The notes beneath the pieces are model-generated. The model was not told the origin of the DNA. It made no database searches and saw nothing but the letters and a program-made list of their open reading frames with translations. DNA of 64,000 nucleotides from Allobosea vaviloviae (GTDB taxonomy: Bacteria; Pseudomonadota; Alphaproteobacteria; Rhizobiales; Beijerinckiaceae), in NCBI RefSeq assembly GCF_001298265.1, contig NZ_LGSZ01000028.1, positions 186,001 through 250,000 on the forward strand, in the 5' to 3' direction. Made by a program: the position numbers and the translations under genes. Every line of letters begins with the position of its first letter. The first letter of the stretch is position 1. This document shows positions 26,910 through 35,542 of the stretch, one piece after another.

Positions 26910-26969
26910 TCGAACGCGCTTTTTGGAGGAAGATCGGCCCGGCATCGTGCCGGGCCGGAGGCTTGCGTC

Positions 26970-27054
26970 ATGGTCGGGCTTGACCCGACCATCTCTCAAA
27001 CCAGCGGGCTGGATGATGAGATTCTCGGGTCTGCGCTACGCTTCGCCCGAGAAT
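26970..27054. repeat. Two REP-like hairpins inside the ABC operon
   Basis: ATGGTCGGG-CTTGA-CCCGACCAT at 26970-26992 and ATTCTCGGG (27021-27029) with CCCGAGAAT (27046-27054) form perfect 9-base stems between the binding-protein gene and the first permease gene. The CTTGA loop recurs at 41873-41895. In mRNA they could protect the binding-protein message. Confidence 0.8.
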
Positions 27055-27074
27055 GACGTGGCGTGGACGCCGGC

Positions 27075-28205
27075 TCAGTTCGAGACCTTCTTCTCGTAGC
27101 CCTCGAGGATGTCGTTGAAGTAGGGCGCGATCGGGAAGACCTTGCCGTTCTTGGCGAGATCGGCCGGGGTGACGTCGGTGAAGAGCTTGTCCCAGGCGGC
27201 CTTGTCGAGCTTGCCCTCGAGATTGGCCGCGTCGATGCCGGGATACCAGTTGAACTTCTTGACGATGCCGTCGGCCTGCACCTGCGGGCTGGTGGCGAGC
27301 GCGATGAATTCCTCCGCGAGCTTCTTCTGGGCCGACTTGCCGGCGACCGCATAATACATCGGCTGGCCGGGCATGCCGGGCGAAACGAGCTTGAGTTTCA
27401 TGTTCGGCGGCAGCTTGCCGTCGGCCTGCCAGGAATAGAACATGTCGACCCAGACCGGGCCGATGGCGATCTCGCCGCGGTTCAGCATGTCGAGCGTACC
27501 GGCATTGCCGGGGGTGATCGTGGCGACCTTGTTGAACTCCTTCAGATCGGCGAAGGCCTTGTCCCAGTTCGCCTTGGTGGCGGCGTCATAGGGACCCTTC
27601 ATCAGCTTGTCGGCGTCGCCGCCGAAGGCATAGACCCAGCCGGCGACGAAGGAGACGCCGGACATGCCGCCCTTGATGCCGTTATAACCGAACTGCTTGG
27701 GGTTCTTCTTGGCCCAGTCGGCGAGCTCGGCGAAGGTCGACGGCGGCGACTTGACCATGTCGGCGTTGTAGGCGAGCGCCGTCTGCGACTGGAACATCGG
27801 GATGACGTAGCCCGAAACGTCGGTGCCGAGCGCGTTGCGCGTGGCTTCGCCGGTGGCGAGCTTCGCGGTCGCGACATTGGCCGTGTACTTGTCGAGCAGA
27901 CCGTCCTTGACCATCTGGCCGGCGGCCTTCTGGTGGATCACGACGACGTCGAAATCGCTGGCGCCGGCGCTCTTCTGGGCGTCGAGCTTCTCGAGGATCT
28001 TCTGCGAACCGGAGTCACCGGCCCCGGTCCCGACCGAGACGACCTTCACGCCGGGATGGGCCTTCTCGAACATCGGCCCGAGATAGTCCTTGACGTAGTC
28101 GACCATGTTCTGGTCGCCGGCCGAGGCGACGTTGAGGGTCTGGGCGGCGAGCGGGGATGCCGCCATCAGCGCCGCGAGCGAGCAGGCAATCGTGAGGATG
28201 CGCAT
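27075..28205 (-). CDS. Extracellular solute-binding protein
   Basis: The ATG at 28205 (MRILTIACSLAALM) gives 376 residues with a Sec signal peptide ending ASPLAAQ near residue 22. The mature protein starts LNVASAGDQNMVDYVKDYLG, followed by the two-lobe pattern of PotD/iron-type binding proteins (YVIPMFQSQTALAYNAD; GEIAIGPVWVDMFYSWQ). It delivers a small ligand to the two permeases downstream. The ligand is not deducible; polyamine, phosphonate or ferric iron are possibilities from the class. It follows the ATPase gene by 22 bases. Confidence 0.88.
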   Translation of the reverse strand: MRILTIACSLAALMAASPLAAQTLNVASAGDQNMVDYVKDYLGPMFEKAHPGVKVVSVGTGAGDSGSQKILEKLDAQKSAGASDFDVVVIHQKAAGQMVKDGLLDKYTANVATAKLATGEATRNALGTDVSGYVIPMFQSQTALAYNADMVKSPPSTFAELADWAKKNPKQFGYNGIKGGMSGVSFVAGWVYAFGGDADKLMKGPYDAATKANWDKAFADLKEFNKVATITPGNAGTLDMLNRGEIAIGPVWVDMFYSWQADGKLPPNMKLKLVSPGMPGQPMYYAVAGKSAQKKLAEEFIALATSPQVQADGIVKKFNWYPGIDAANLEGKLDKAAWDKLFTDVTPADLAKNGKVFPIAPYFNDILEGYEKKVSN

Positions 28206-28227
28206 GGAAGACTCCTGTGGTGGGATG

Positions 28228-29346
28228 TCAGGCGGCGATCCCGGCCTCGGATGCCGGGAAGATGTGGAGGCGCTGCAGCGGAATGCGCAGGCCGATCGTG
28301 GTTCCGAGTTCGTGACGGTCGGCGTCGTCGACCGTGATCTGCCGGCCGGCGGCCTCGACGCGGTAGCGGTAGACGCCGCCTGGATAGGCGCGCGCCGCGA
28401 TCCGTCCGGGCACCAGCAGGTCCTCGCCCGCCGCCGCATCGCTGGCATCGAGCCGGGCGACGTCGTCGCGGAAATAGGCGACCGCCTCGCCCGCCGGCAG
28501 AGCCTGCGCTGCGCCCGCGCCGGTCGCGACCTGGGCGGTCGCATCGCCGGTGGTGAGCGTCGCACCGGTCTCCGACCGCGCGACGCGCAGCGGCAGGATG
28601 TTCTCGGCACCCATGAAGTTCGCGACGAAGGCGGTCGCCGGCCGGTCATAGACCTCCTCGGGCGTGCCGATTTGCGCGATCCGCCCCGCCTGCATGATCA
28701 CCAGCCGGTCGGCCATGGTCATGGCCTCCTCGCGGTCATGCGTGACATGGACGGCGGTGAGGCCAAGCCGCTGCTGGATCGCCCGGATCTCGTGGCGCAT
28801 CACCATGCGGATCTTGGCGTCGAGATTGGACAGCGGCTCGTCAAGCAGCAGGATTCCGGGGTCGATGGCGAGAGCCCGGCCGAGCGCGACGCGCTGGCGC
28901 TGGCCGCCCGACAGGGCCGTGACCTTGCGGTCCTCATAGCCGGCGAGCCCGAGGAAGCTCAGCATCTGCGAGACCTTGGCCGCGATCTCGGCCTTGGATT
29001 TGCCGCGCAGCTTCAGCCCGTAGCCGATGTTCTGCAGCACGGTCATGTGCGGCCACAGCGCGTAGGACTGGAACACCATGGCCATGCCGCGTTTCTCCGG
29101 CGGCAGGCCGGCGACATCCTGGCCGCCGACGATGATCGAGCCGGATTCGACCGGAACGAACCCCGATAGCGCGCGCAGCAGCGTGGTCTTGCCGCAGCCC
29201 GACGAGCCCAGCAGCGCGGTGAAACTGCCGGGCGTGAAATCGATGTTGACGCCGTGCAGCACGCGCGTCCCGCCATAGGCGACATGCAGATCGCGCACGG
29301 CAATCGACGCGCCGCTCTGCGGCCCGTTCGGCAAATCCGTTGGCAA
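28228..29346 (-). CDS. ABC transporter ATPase (PotA-like)
   Basis: A 372-residue ATPase, first gene of the operon. Walker A GSSGCGKTT at about 47-55, signature LSGGQRQRVALGRALA, Walker B ILLLDEPLSNLD, and H-loop HVTHDREEAM are intact. The C-terminal 130 residues form a TOBE-type regulatory domain, as in PotA/FbpC/UgpC. An inverted repeat in the 122-base divergent control region may regulate it. Confidence 0.92.
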   Translation of the reverse strand: MPTDLPNGPQSGASIAVRDLHVAYGGTRVLHGVNIDFTPGSFTALLGSSGCGKTTLLRALSGFVPVESGSIIVGGQDVAGLPPEKRGMAMVFQSYALWPHMTVLQNIGYGLKLRGKSKAEIAAKVSQMLSFLGLAGYEDRKVTALSGGQRQRVALGRALAIDPGILLLDEPLSNLDAKIRMVMRHEIRAIQQRLGLTAVHVTHDREEAMTMADRLVIMQAGRIAQIGTPEEVYDRPATAFVANFMGAENILPLRVARSETGATLTTGDATAQVATGAGAAQALPAGEAVAYFRDDVARLDASDAAAGEDLLVPGRIAARAYPGGVYRYRVEAAGRQITVDDADRHELGTTIGLRIPLQRLHIFPASEAGIAA

Positions 29347-29382
29347 GATGCCATCTCCCAGGTCGCGATCTTATGCGGAATG

Positions 29383-29402
29383 AATGGAATGTGTCTTCCA
29401 TT
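29383..29402. promoter_or_regulatory. Inverted repeat in the control region of the ABC operon
   Basis: AATGGAA (29383-29389) and TTCCATT (29396-29402) form a perfect dyad around TGTGTC, between the divergent ATPase and 2H phosphoesterase genes. Size and place suit a repressor site, but no regulator gene is adjacent. Confidence 0.35.
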
Positions 29403-29468
29403 TCCGATACGCTTGGATCAAACATAACGCTCCGCAGCGACCGTGTGCAATAGGTTTATGAAGCTCTG

Positions 29469-29978
29469 ATGACAGCGCCGATCCACTCCATCTGGCTGAT
29501 GCCGGCCGTGCCGGACGCGACCCTGCTCGCCGGCATCGTCTCCGATCAGTCGGAGCGCTTCGGCACGCCGCTGTTCACGCCTCACCTGACGATAGCGGGC
29601 GATACCGACAGGCCGGTGACAGCCCTTGCTGCGGCGATCGCGCAAGCAGCCAAAAAGGTCGCGGCATTCTCGGAAACGGTCACCGGAATCGAGACGAGCG
29701 AAGCCTTCTTCCGCTCCTTCTATGCGCGCTTCGCGGTCAGCCCGCCGCTGGCGGCCTTGAAGCGGCAGCTCGACGGGCAGGCGCGCGAGCCCTTCATGCC
29801 CCATGTCTCGCTGCTCTACGGTCCGGTCGAGGCCGCGCCGAAGGCGCAAGCCGCCGCGGAGGTCTCGACCGCCCTGACCGGCCGCCCGATCCGCTTCGAC
29901 CGCCTCTGCGTCGTCACCTCGGGCCAGGACGTCCCGATCGAGCAGTGGCGCGTGGTCGAGACGGCCCGGCTCGCATGA
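29469..29978 (+). CDS. 2H phosphoesterase (cyclic phosphodiesterase-like)
   Basis: A 169-residue protein with two HxT/S catalytic motifs, PHLTIAGD near residue 38 and PHVSLLYG near residue 115, the defining pair of the 2H (LigT/CPDase) superfamily. Such enzymes open 2',3'- or 1'',2''-cyclic phosphates of nucleosides or tRNA-splicing by-products. The length and FTPHLT...FMPHVS spacing fit the plant/yeast cyclic-phosphodiesterase branch rather than the RNA ligase ThpR. It is divergent from the ABC operon; a link between the two is unproven. Confidence 0.8.
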   Translation: MTAPIHSIWLMPAVPDATLLAGIVSDQSERFGTPLFTPHLTIAGDTDRPVTALAAAIAQAAKKVAAFSETVTGIETSEAFFRSFYARFAVSPPLAALKRQLDGQAREPFMPHVSLLYGPVEAAPKAQAAAEVSTALTGRPIRFDRLCVVTSGQDVPIEQWRVVETARLA

Positions 29979-30145
29979 ACGCAGCCGGGTCTGCGCACCC
30001 AGGCTGGATCGGGCAACGGCGAACACGGCGACCACGCGATGATGTGACCACGGATCTGTTTCGCGCGACATGCGAAGGCGGCTACGCTGACCTGCATAAG
30101 AACATCCATCGCCAGGTTCGGGGCGAGGTGCGGCAGGGGCAGGAA

Positions 30146-30379
30146 ATGGTGAGAGCGGTAGCAGCTGCCGTTGCAGCGCTGACTCTCGTGCTGACGATGT
30201 TGAGGCTGGGGGGCGCCATCGATTGGCCGTGGTTTTGGGTCACGATCCCGCTCTGGGCGAGCGTGCTTGCGCTGATCGCCAGCTGGGTGCTGTTTATTGT
30301 GGTGTTCGGCGCCGCGATGCTGCGTCGCGAAGCCGATATCGAGGCAAGCACCAAACGCTCCGACCCTCGCGACGATTGA
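30146..30379 (+). CDS. Small two-helix membrane protein
   Basis: The ATG at 30146 is preceded by GGGGCAGGAA and gives 77 residues, the part of the frame that looks like protein: helix one about residues 4-22 and helix two about 31-57, joined by LGGAIDWPWFW. The WPWFWVT(I)PLW pattern resembles small phage- and proteobacteria-borne proteins labelled transmembrane Fragile-X-F-associated; that label is a weak resemblance only. The frame is open upstream to 29945, but those codons overlap the 2H phosphoesterase gene. No function can be given. Confidence 0.5.
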   Translation: MVRAVAAAVAALTLVLTMLRLGGAIDWPWFWVTIPLWASVLALIASWVLFIVVFGAAMLRREADIEASTKRSDPRDD

Positions 30380-30414
30380 CCGACGCTTGGACTGTCGCGT
30401 GAAGCGCCCGGCTC

Positions 30415-31752
30415 TCAACCCCGCGGCAGCGCCTCCAGGAACCGTGCCGGCTCGCCCTGCGCCGGCGTCACGATCTGCGCCTCCCACATCACCTTGTTGC
30501 CGCGCACGAAGGTGCCGACCGGCCAGCCGGTGACGGTGACGCCGTCATAGGGCGTCCAACCGCATTTCGAGGCGCCCCAGGCATTGGTGATGGTCTCGCG
30601 CCGCTTCAGATCGACGATGGTGAGGTCGGCATCGTAGCCGGCCGCGATCCGGCCCTTGCCCTCCATCCCGAAGATGCGCTGCGGTCCATGGCTTGAGAGA
30701 TCGACGAACCGTTCCAGCGAAAGCCTGCCGGCATTCACATGGTCGAGCATGATCGGCACCAGTGTCTGCACGCCCGGCATGCCGGAATGGCTGGCGGGAT
30801 AGGCGTGATGCTTCTCCTCATGGGTATGGGGCGCATGGTCGGAGCCGAGCACGTCGACGATGCCCTGCTCGACCCCCCACCAGATGCGCTGGCGGTGGCT
30901 GTCGTCGCGGATCGGCGGGTTCATCTGGGCATAGGTGCCCAGCCGCTCGTAGCAGTCCGGCGCGACCAGCGTCAGGTGGTTCGGCAGCACCTCGACGGTC
31001 GCGACATCCTTGTGGTCCCTGAGAAACACCATCTCGTCGCCGGTGGAGATGTGCAGGATATGCACCCGCGCCCCGGTCTCGCGCGCGATCCGCACCAGCC
31101 GCTTGGTGCAGGTCAGCGCGACCTCGGGCGAGCGCCAGACCGGATGGCTCGACGGATCGCCCGTCACGCGCAAGGGCATCCGCTCGCGCAGCATGCCCTC
31201 GTCCTCGGAATGGAAGGCGGCGCGCCGGCGCGTGCGCTTCAGGATTTCGGCCACGCCCGCATCGTCCTCGACCAGCAGGTCGCCGGTGGAAGAGCCCATG
31301 AAGACCTTGATGCCGGCCGCGCCCGGCAGGCGCTCCAGATCGGGCACGTCCCTGACGTTCTCATGCGTGCCACCGACCCAGAAGGCGAAGTCGCAATGCA
31401 TGCGATGCCGCCCGCGCTTGATCTTGTCCGCCAGCGCGTCGGGGCTCGTGGTCTGGGGAATCGTGTTGGGCATCTCGAAAACGGTGGTGACGCCACCCAG
31501 CACGGCCGCGCGCGATCCGGTCTCCAGATCCTCCTTGTGATCCAGGCCCGGCTCGCGGAAATGCACCTGGCTATCGATCACGCCGGGCAGGATGTGCAGG
31601 CCGGTGCAATCGACCACCTCGCCGGCCGAGGCCCGCGAGAGATCGCCCAGCGCGACGATCTTGCCATCGCTGATGCCGAGGTCGCGCTGCACGCGCCCGT
31701 CATGGTTCACCACGGTGCCGCCCTTGAGGATAACGTCGAAGGTCTGCGGCAT
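30415..31752 (-). CDS. Dihydroorotase-like amidohydrolase
   Basis: A 445-residue cyclic amidohydrolase. ILPGVIDSQVHFREPG is the metal-site entry, where Gln replaces the first His of the usual HxH; AGIKVFMGSSTGD holds the candidate carbamylated Lys; HILHISTGDE and VLGSDHAPHT provide further metal ligands and the catalytic Asp. The family is close to class I dihydroorotase (pyrimidine synthesis) and allantoinase, and the QVHFREPG form is one I associate with a hyphomicrobial/archaeal subgroup. No pyrB is adjacent, so a role outside pyrimidine synthesis remains possible. Confidence 0.82.
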   Translation of the reverse strand: MPQTFDVILKGGTVVNHDGRVQRDLGISDGKIVALGDLSRASAGEVVDCTGLHILPGVIDSQVHFREPGLDHKEDLETGSRAAVLGGVTTVFEMPNTIPQTTSPDALADKIKRGRHRMHCDFAFWVGGTHENVRDVPDLERLPGAAGIKVFMGSSTGDLLVEDDAGVAEILKRTRRRAAFHSEDEGMLRERMPLRVTGDPSSHPVWRSPEVALTCTKRLVRIARETGARVHILHISTGDEMVFLRDHKDVATVEVLPNHLTLVAPDCYERLGTYAQMNPPIRDDSHRQRIWWGVEQGIVDVLGSDHAPHTHEEKHHAYPASHSGMPGVQTLVPIMLDHVNAGRLSLERFVDLSSHGPQRIFGMEGKGRIAAGYDADLTIVDLKRRETITNAWGASKCGWTPYDGVTVTGWPVGTFVRGNKVMWEAQIVTPAQGEPARFLEALPRG

Positions 31753-31795
31753 GACGGGTCTCCGGGTTGGGACAATCTTGGCTCGGAACCACGCC

Positions 31796-31896
31796 GTCGT
31801 CCCGGACCAGCCGCGTATGCGGCGCCGATCCGGGATCCATGCCGGAACGGTTCAGGCATGGATCCCGGATCTCCGCTTCGCTTCGTCCGGGATGAC
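31796..31896. repeat. Two-tier palindromic intergenic repeat
   Basis: A perfect 16-base stem (31828-31843 with 31855-31870; arm ATCCGGGATCCATGCC) is nested in outer arms GTCGTCCCGGA (31796-31806) and TCCGGGATGAC (31886-31896) that pair with one mismatch. A decayed copy of the inner part lies near 50790-50830, and the outer motif recurs at 49191-49236. This is a REP/BIME-type element. Confidence 0.85.
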
Positions 31897-31988
31897 GGCG
31901 CGGTTGAACGGATGAAACGCAGTTAGCCGAAACATCACGCGGTGGCGAGTTGAGAACACGAGCGAAGCCGCCTACCTATCAGGTCAAT

Positions 31989-32068
31989 CGTCATGGCGAG
32001 CCCAGCGAAGCAATCCAGGAGCCGCGTGCTCTGCCACTCCGGATGGCTTCGCTGCGCTCGCCATGACG
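31989..32068. repeat. Palindromic repeat of the TCATGGCGAGC type before ygfZ
   Basis: CGTCATGGCGAGC (31989-32001) pairs perfectly with 32056-32068, and AGCGAAGC (32004-32011) with 32046-32053. Together with AATCCAG this matches the widely scattered palindrome with TCAT(T/G)GCGAGCGAAGCAATCCAG-like arms known from many alphaproteobacteria. It ends 20 bases before the ygfZ start. Confidence 0.85.
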
Positions 32069-32087
32069 GAGACGTAGGAGACCCCGC

Positions 32088-32972
32088 ATGCCCGCCACCC
32101 ATCTCATCGATCGCGGCGTCATCCGCGTCAGCGGCGAGGATGCCAGCGACTTCCTCCAGAACCTGGTCACCAACGACCTCGGAACGGTGACACAGGATCA
32201 GGCCGGCTATGGCGCGCTGCTGACACCGCAAGGCAAGATCATCTGCGATTTCCTGATCGTCGCGGTTCCCGAGGGCGAGGGCGGCGGCTTCCTGCTCGAC
32301 ACGCCCCTGCTCCAGACAGCCGCTCTCATGAAACGCCTGAAGCTCTACAAGCTGCGCGCCAAGGTCGCGCTCGACGACCTGACGGAAGCGACTGCGGTGA
32401 TCGCCTCGACGGACGGCTCGCAATTGCCCGAGGATGCCGGACTGGTCTATGCGGACCCGCGGCTGCCGGAACTCGGTCAGCGCGCCATGACGGACCGGCA
32501 TGGAGCGGCCGACCTGGCCACGGCCCCGGCGCAGGCCTGGCACGCGCGCCGCATTGCGCTGGGCATACCCGATGGCGGGCGCGACTTCGCCTATGGCGAC
32601 GCCTTCCCGCATGAGGCGCTGCTGGACCAGCTCGGCGGCGTCTCCTTCAGGAAGGGCTGCTATATCGGCCAGGAGATCGTCTCGCGCATGCAGCATCGCG
32701 GCACCGCTCGCACCCGCGTCGTGCCGATCGTCTTCGAAGGCGGTATCGCAGCCGAGGCAGGCGCGGAAGCGATGGCCGGCGGCAAGCCCCTGGGCAAGGT
32801 CGGCTCCGGTGTGGACGGCCGCGCGCTGGCCCTGCTGCGGCTCGACCGCGTCGCCGATGCGATGGCCGCGGGCGAGCCCCTGCTCGGCGGCGGCATGCCC
32901 TTCACCCTCGCCAAGCCCGGTTTCATACACTTCCCCTTCCCCGGCGAGGCCGGCTTCGGAGCGGCGGCATGA
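32088..32972 (+). CDS. ygfZ: tRNA-modifying/Fe-S cluster assembly protein YgfZ
   Basis: A 294-residue GcvT-like folate-binding protein. The diagnostic KGCYIGQE motif is at about residues 189-196, with its redox-active Cys. YgfZ helps maintain [4Fe-4S] enzymes such as MiaB and supports growth under oxidative stress. It begins ISxGEDASDFLQNLVTND-like, the usual N-terminal pattern. It overlaps tag by 4 bases and heads a three-gene unit with tag and an HD hydrolase. Confidence 0.9.
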   Translation: MPATHLIDRGVIRVSGEDASDFLQNLVTNDLGTVTQDQAGYGALLTPQGKIICDFLIVAVPEGEGGGFLLDTPLLQTAALMKRLKLYKLRAKVALDDLTEATAVIASTDGSQLPEDAGLVYADPRLPELGQRAMTDRHGAADLATAPAQAWHARRIALGIPDGGRDFAYGDAFPHEALLDQLGGVSFRKGCYIGQEIVSRMQHRGTARTRVVPIVFEGGIAAEAGAEAMAGGKPLGKVGSGVDGRALALLRLDRVADAMAAGEPLLGGGMPFTLAKPGFIHFPFPGEAGFGAAA

Positions 32973-33613
32973 GCGACACGACCTGTGCGGGCAAGGAGCG
33001 CATCGCCATCGAGGGGCCGGACGGCAAGTTCCGCTGCCGCTGGCCAGGCACCGATCCGCTCTATCTCGCCTATCACGACGCCGAATGGGGCGTGCCGGAA
33101 TATGAGTCCCGCGCGCTCTGGGAGAAGCTGATCCTCGACGGCTTCCAGGCCGGCCTGTCCTGGATCACCATCCTGCGCAAACGCGACGCCTTCCGCGCCG
33201 GTTTCGCGAATTTCGATCCCGAGCAGGTCGCTCGCTTCAGCGAGGCCGATGTCGCACGCCTGCTCGCCGACCCCGGCATCATCCGCCATCGCGGCAAGAT
33301 CGAGGGCACGATCAAGAGCGCCCAGGCCTATCTGCGGATCAGCGAGCGCGAGCCCTTCGCCGATTTCCTCTGGAAGCGTCTCGACGGCCGCGTGCTCCAG
33401 AACAACTTCCGCACCCAAGGCGAGGTGCCGACGCAGACCGCCCTCTCCGAGACGATCGCGAAGGATCTGAAGAAGGCCGGCTTCACCTTCTGCGGCCCGA
33501 CGATCGTCTACGCCTTCATGGAAGCCTGCGGGCTGGTCAACGATCACCTCACCGGCTGCTTCCGACACGCTGAATGCGCGGCGCTGGCGCGCGACGTGCG
33601 GCCGGCCGCCTGA
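32969..33613 (+). CDS. tag: DNA-3-methyladenine glycosylase I
   Basis: A 214-residue enzyme removing 3-methyladenine from alkylated DNA. RCRWPGTDPLYLAYHDAEWG at the N-terminus, LSWITILRKRDAFR, and VPTQTALS...SKDLKK-like motifs are diagnostic of Tag. Zinc ligands are visible as the N-terminal Cys and His and the C-terminal HAEC. It overlaps ygfZ by 4 bases, so both are likely co-expressed. Confidence 0.95.
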   Translation: MSDTTCAGKERIAIEGPDGKFRCRWPGTDPLYLAYHDAEWGVPEYESRALWEKLILDGFQAGLSWITILRKRDAFRAGFANFDPEQVARFSEADVARLLADPGIIRHRGKIEGTIKSAQAYLRISEREPFADFLWKRLDGRVLQNNFRTQGEVPTQTALSETIAKDLKKAGFTFCGPTIVYAFMEACGLVNDHLTGCFRHAECAALARDVRPAA

Positions 33614-33616
33614 GCC

Positions 33617-34219
33617 ATGGCACGCGCTCCCGACCCGCCGCGCGCCTGGCAGCGCATGCTGTCGGGGCGCCGGCTCGATCTGCTCGACCCCTCCCCGCTC
33701 GATGTCGAGATTGAGGACATCGCCCATGGACTCGCCCGCGTCGCGCGCTGGAACGGCCAGACGAAAGGGCCTCATTCCTTTTCGGTCGCACAGCACAGCC
33801 TGCTGGTCGAGGCGATCGCCGGACATCTCAACCCGGACTGGTCCGACGGCTGGCGGCTGATGGCGCTGCTGCACGATGCGCCGGAATACGTCATCGGCGA
33901 CATGATCTCGCCCTTCAAGGTCGTGATGGGCGACGCCTACAAGGCGGTGGAGACGCGGCTTCTGGGCGCCATCCATCTGCGCTTCGGCCTGCCGGCGGCC
34001 CCACCCGCGATGCAGAAGCGCAAGACCAAGGAGGCCGACACCATCGCCGCCTTCATGGAAGCGACGGAACTCGCCGGCTTTTCCCGCGAGGAGGCGCTGC
34101 GCTATTTCGGCCGCCCTCAAGCCCTGCCCCGCGCCATCACCGCCCTGCTCGCGCCCCTCGACACGCAAGCCGCGCAGGACCTCTTCCTCGCCCGCTTCGC
34201 CGCGCTCAGCCCCGGCTGA
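33617..34219 (+). CDS. HD-domain hydrolase, YfbR-like
   Basis: A 200-residue protein with an HD metal centre: the histidine in SVAQHSLLV near residue 59 and the doublet in ALLHDAPEYVIGD near 80-92. YfbR-type proteins hydrolyse 5'-deoxynucleotides; some relatives act on other nucleotides. It follows tag by 3 bases and probably shares its transcript. The substrate is inferred from the family only. Confidence 0.82.
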   Translation: MARAPDPPRAWQRMLSGRRLDLLDPSPLDVEIEDIAHGLARVARWNGQTKGPHSFSVAQHSLLVEAIAGHLNPDWSDGWRLMALLHDAPEYVIGDMISPFKVVMGDAYKAVETRLLGAIHLRFGLPAAPPAMQKRKTKEADTIAAFMEATELAGFSREEALRYFGRPQALPRAITALLAPLDTQAAQDLFLARFAALSPG

Positions 34220-34243
34220 AGCGCCTGAAGGCGTCAGGCGCAC

Positions 34244-35542
34244 TCACTGCGTCAAGCGGACCTGGCTGATCTCCCGTGCGATCTGCTGGAACACCGGCGT
34301 CAGCTGCGAGGCGCTGCTGACCTCGTAATACATGCTCGGATCGGTGGCGCAGTTTTGCAGCAGGGTGCGGTCGCCGTTGATCACGCGCACGGTGTAGACC
34401 TTGATTCCGGCCGTCTTGGCGGTCTGGCACGCCAGCGTCGTGCGCGCATCGATCTGGCTGCCATTGGTGGTGAAGCGGTTTTGCGTGTTGTCGCCGTCGG
34501 TGAGCAGGATCATGTACTTGCTCAGCCGCGGCGTCGTGAAGGGCCGCGCCTCGGGGAAGGGAACGCCCGGCGTCAGCGTCGCCATGCCCCAGTTTGCGCC
34601 GATGGTGACGTTCGTATTGCCGATCGGCGTCATCGAATTGATGGCATTGGTCAAAGCCGTCCAGTCAGACGTCAGCGGCAGGATCGGCGCCAGCGTCGAC
34701 TGGGCGCAGAAATCGGCCGGGTACAGCGTCGCATAGGAGCCGACCGCCTCGTTGTCCTTGACGTCGTTGGGCTGGTCGCGGTCGCTGATGCAGCCCGTCC
34801 AGGTCGATTTGGTGATCGGGATCTGCGTACAGGTCTGGTTGCCCCATTTATCGGTCTTGCAGCTCTGCTTGGTCTGGTCGAAGCGCAGCCAACTCTCGTC
34901 CTTGAGCGTGGTCGCGACCTTGACCTGGGTGGCGAAGGGCACGACCGAGATCTTGATCTGGTCCGTCGCCATCGTCGCATCCTTCATGATCTGGATGAGA
35001 TCGAGCGAGGCCGCCTTCAGAGCGGTCATCTTGTTGGAGGACGCCATCGAACCGGTGTTGTCGAGCGCCAGCGCGAGCTCGATCGTGTTGGTGCCCCAGG
35101 TCGATTGCGACTTGCTCCTGACCGTCACCGCGTCCTGGCCGATCAACCGCGTCAGGCTGGTGTCGATGGCCAGTTGTGCCTCGACCGTGATGATGCGGGC
35201 CACGCGGTCGATGCCGATCGTCGCCGAGGTGAACTTGCTGGCGGCATCGCCGTGCAGATTGGCCTTGACCCATGTGTTGATGCGGTCGCGCACCTGGGTG
35301 TCCGACAGCTTGGCGGCATCACGAGCCCCCATCAGCGCGGCCGAGTCGACAGCTGCGTTCAGGACCTGGCGGACATTCGTGGCGCGGGAGTAGTCGATCG
35401 TCGCGCCGGTCAGCCCGATCACCGGGACCACAGCGAAACCGAACATCACCATGACATTGCCGCGTTCGTCGGACGTCGCCGTCCGCAACCGTCGCCGGAT
35501 CGAACAATACAAACGGGGAAGCAGGCGACGCACAGCCTTCAT
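34244..35542 (-). CDS. TadG-like pilus-assembly protein with von Willebrand factor A domain
   Basis: The ATG at 35542, with AAGGG 7 bases upstream, gives 432 residues. The N-terminus has a TadE/TadG-type segment (DERGNVMVMFGFAVVPVIGLTGATIDYSRATN) that anchors the protein and resembles prepilin-like Flp assembly proteins. Residues about 160-430 are a VWA domain with the metal-site DNTGSMASS, the loop Thr near GNTNVTIGANWG and LLTDGDN. Cysteines in residues 240-300 may form disulphides in the periplasm. No other tad/cpa genes are nearby, so it is an orphan copy. Confidence 0.85.
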   Translation of the reverse strand: MKAVRRLLPRLYCSIRRRLRTATSDERGNVMVMFGFAVVPVIGLTGATIDYSRATNVRQVLNAAVDSAALMGARDAAKLSDTQVRDRINTWVKANLHGDAASKFTSATIGIDRVARIITVEAQLAIDTSLTRLIGQDAVTVRSKSQSTWGTNTIELALALDNTGSMASSNKMTALKAASLDLIQIMKDATMATDQIKISVVPFATQVKVATTLKDESWLRFDQTKQSCKTDKWGNQTCTQIPITKSTWTGCISDRDQPNDVKDNEAVGSYATLYPADFCAQSTLAPILPLTSDWTALTNAINSMTPIGNTNVTIGANWGMATLTPGVPFPEARPFTTPRLSKYMILLTDGDNTQNRFTTNGSQIDARTTLACQTAKTAGIKVYTVRVINGDRTLLQNCATDPSMYYEVSSASQLTPVFQQIAREISQVRLTQ

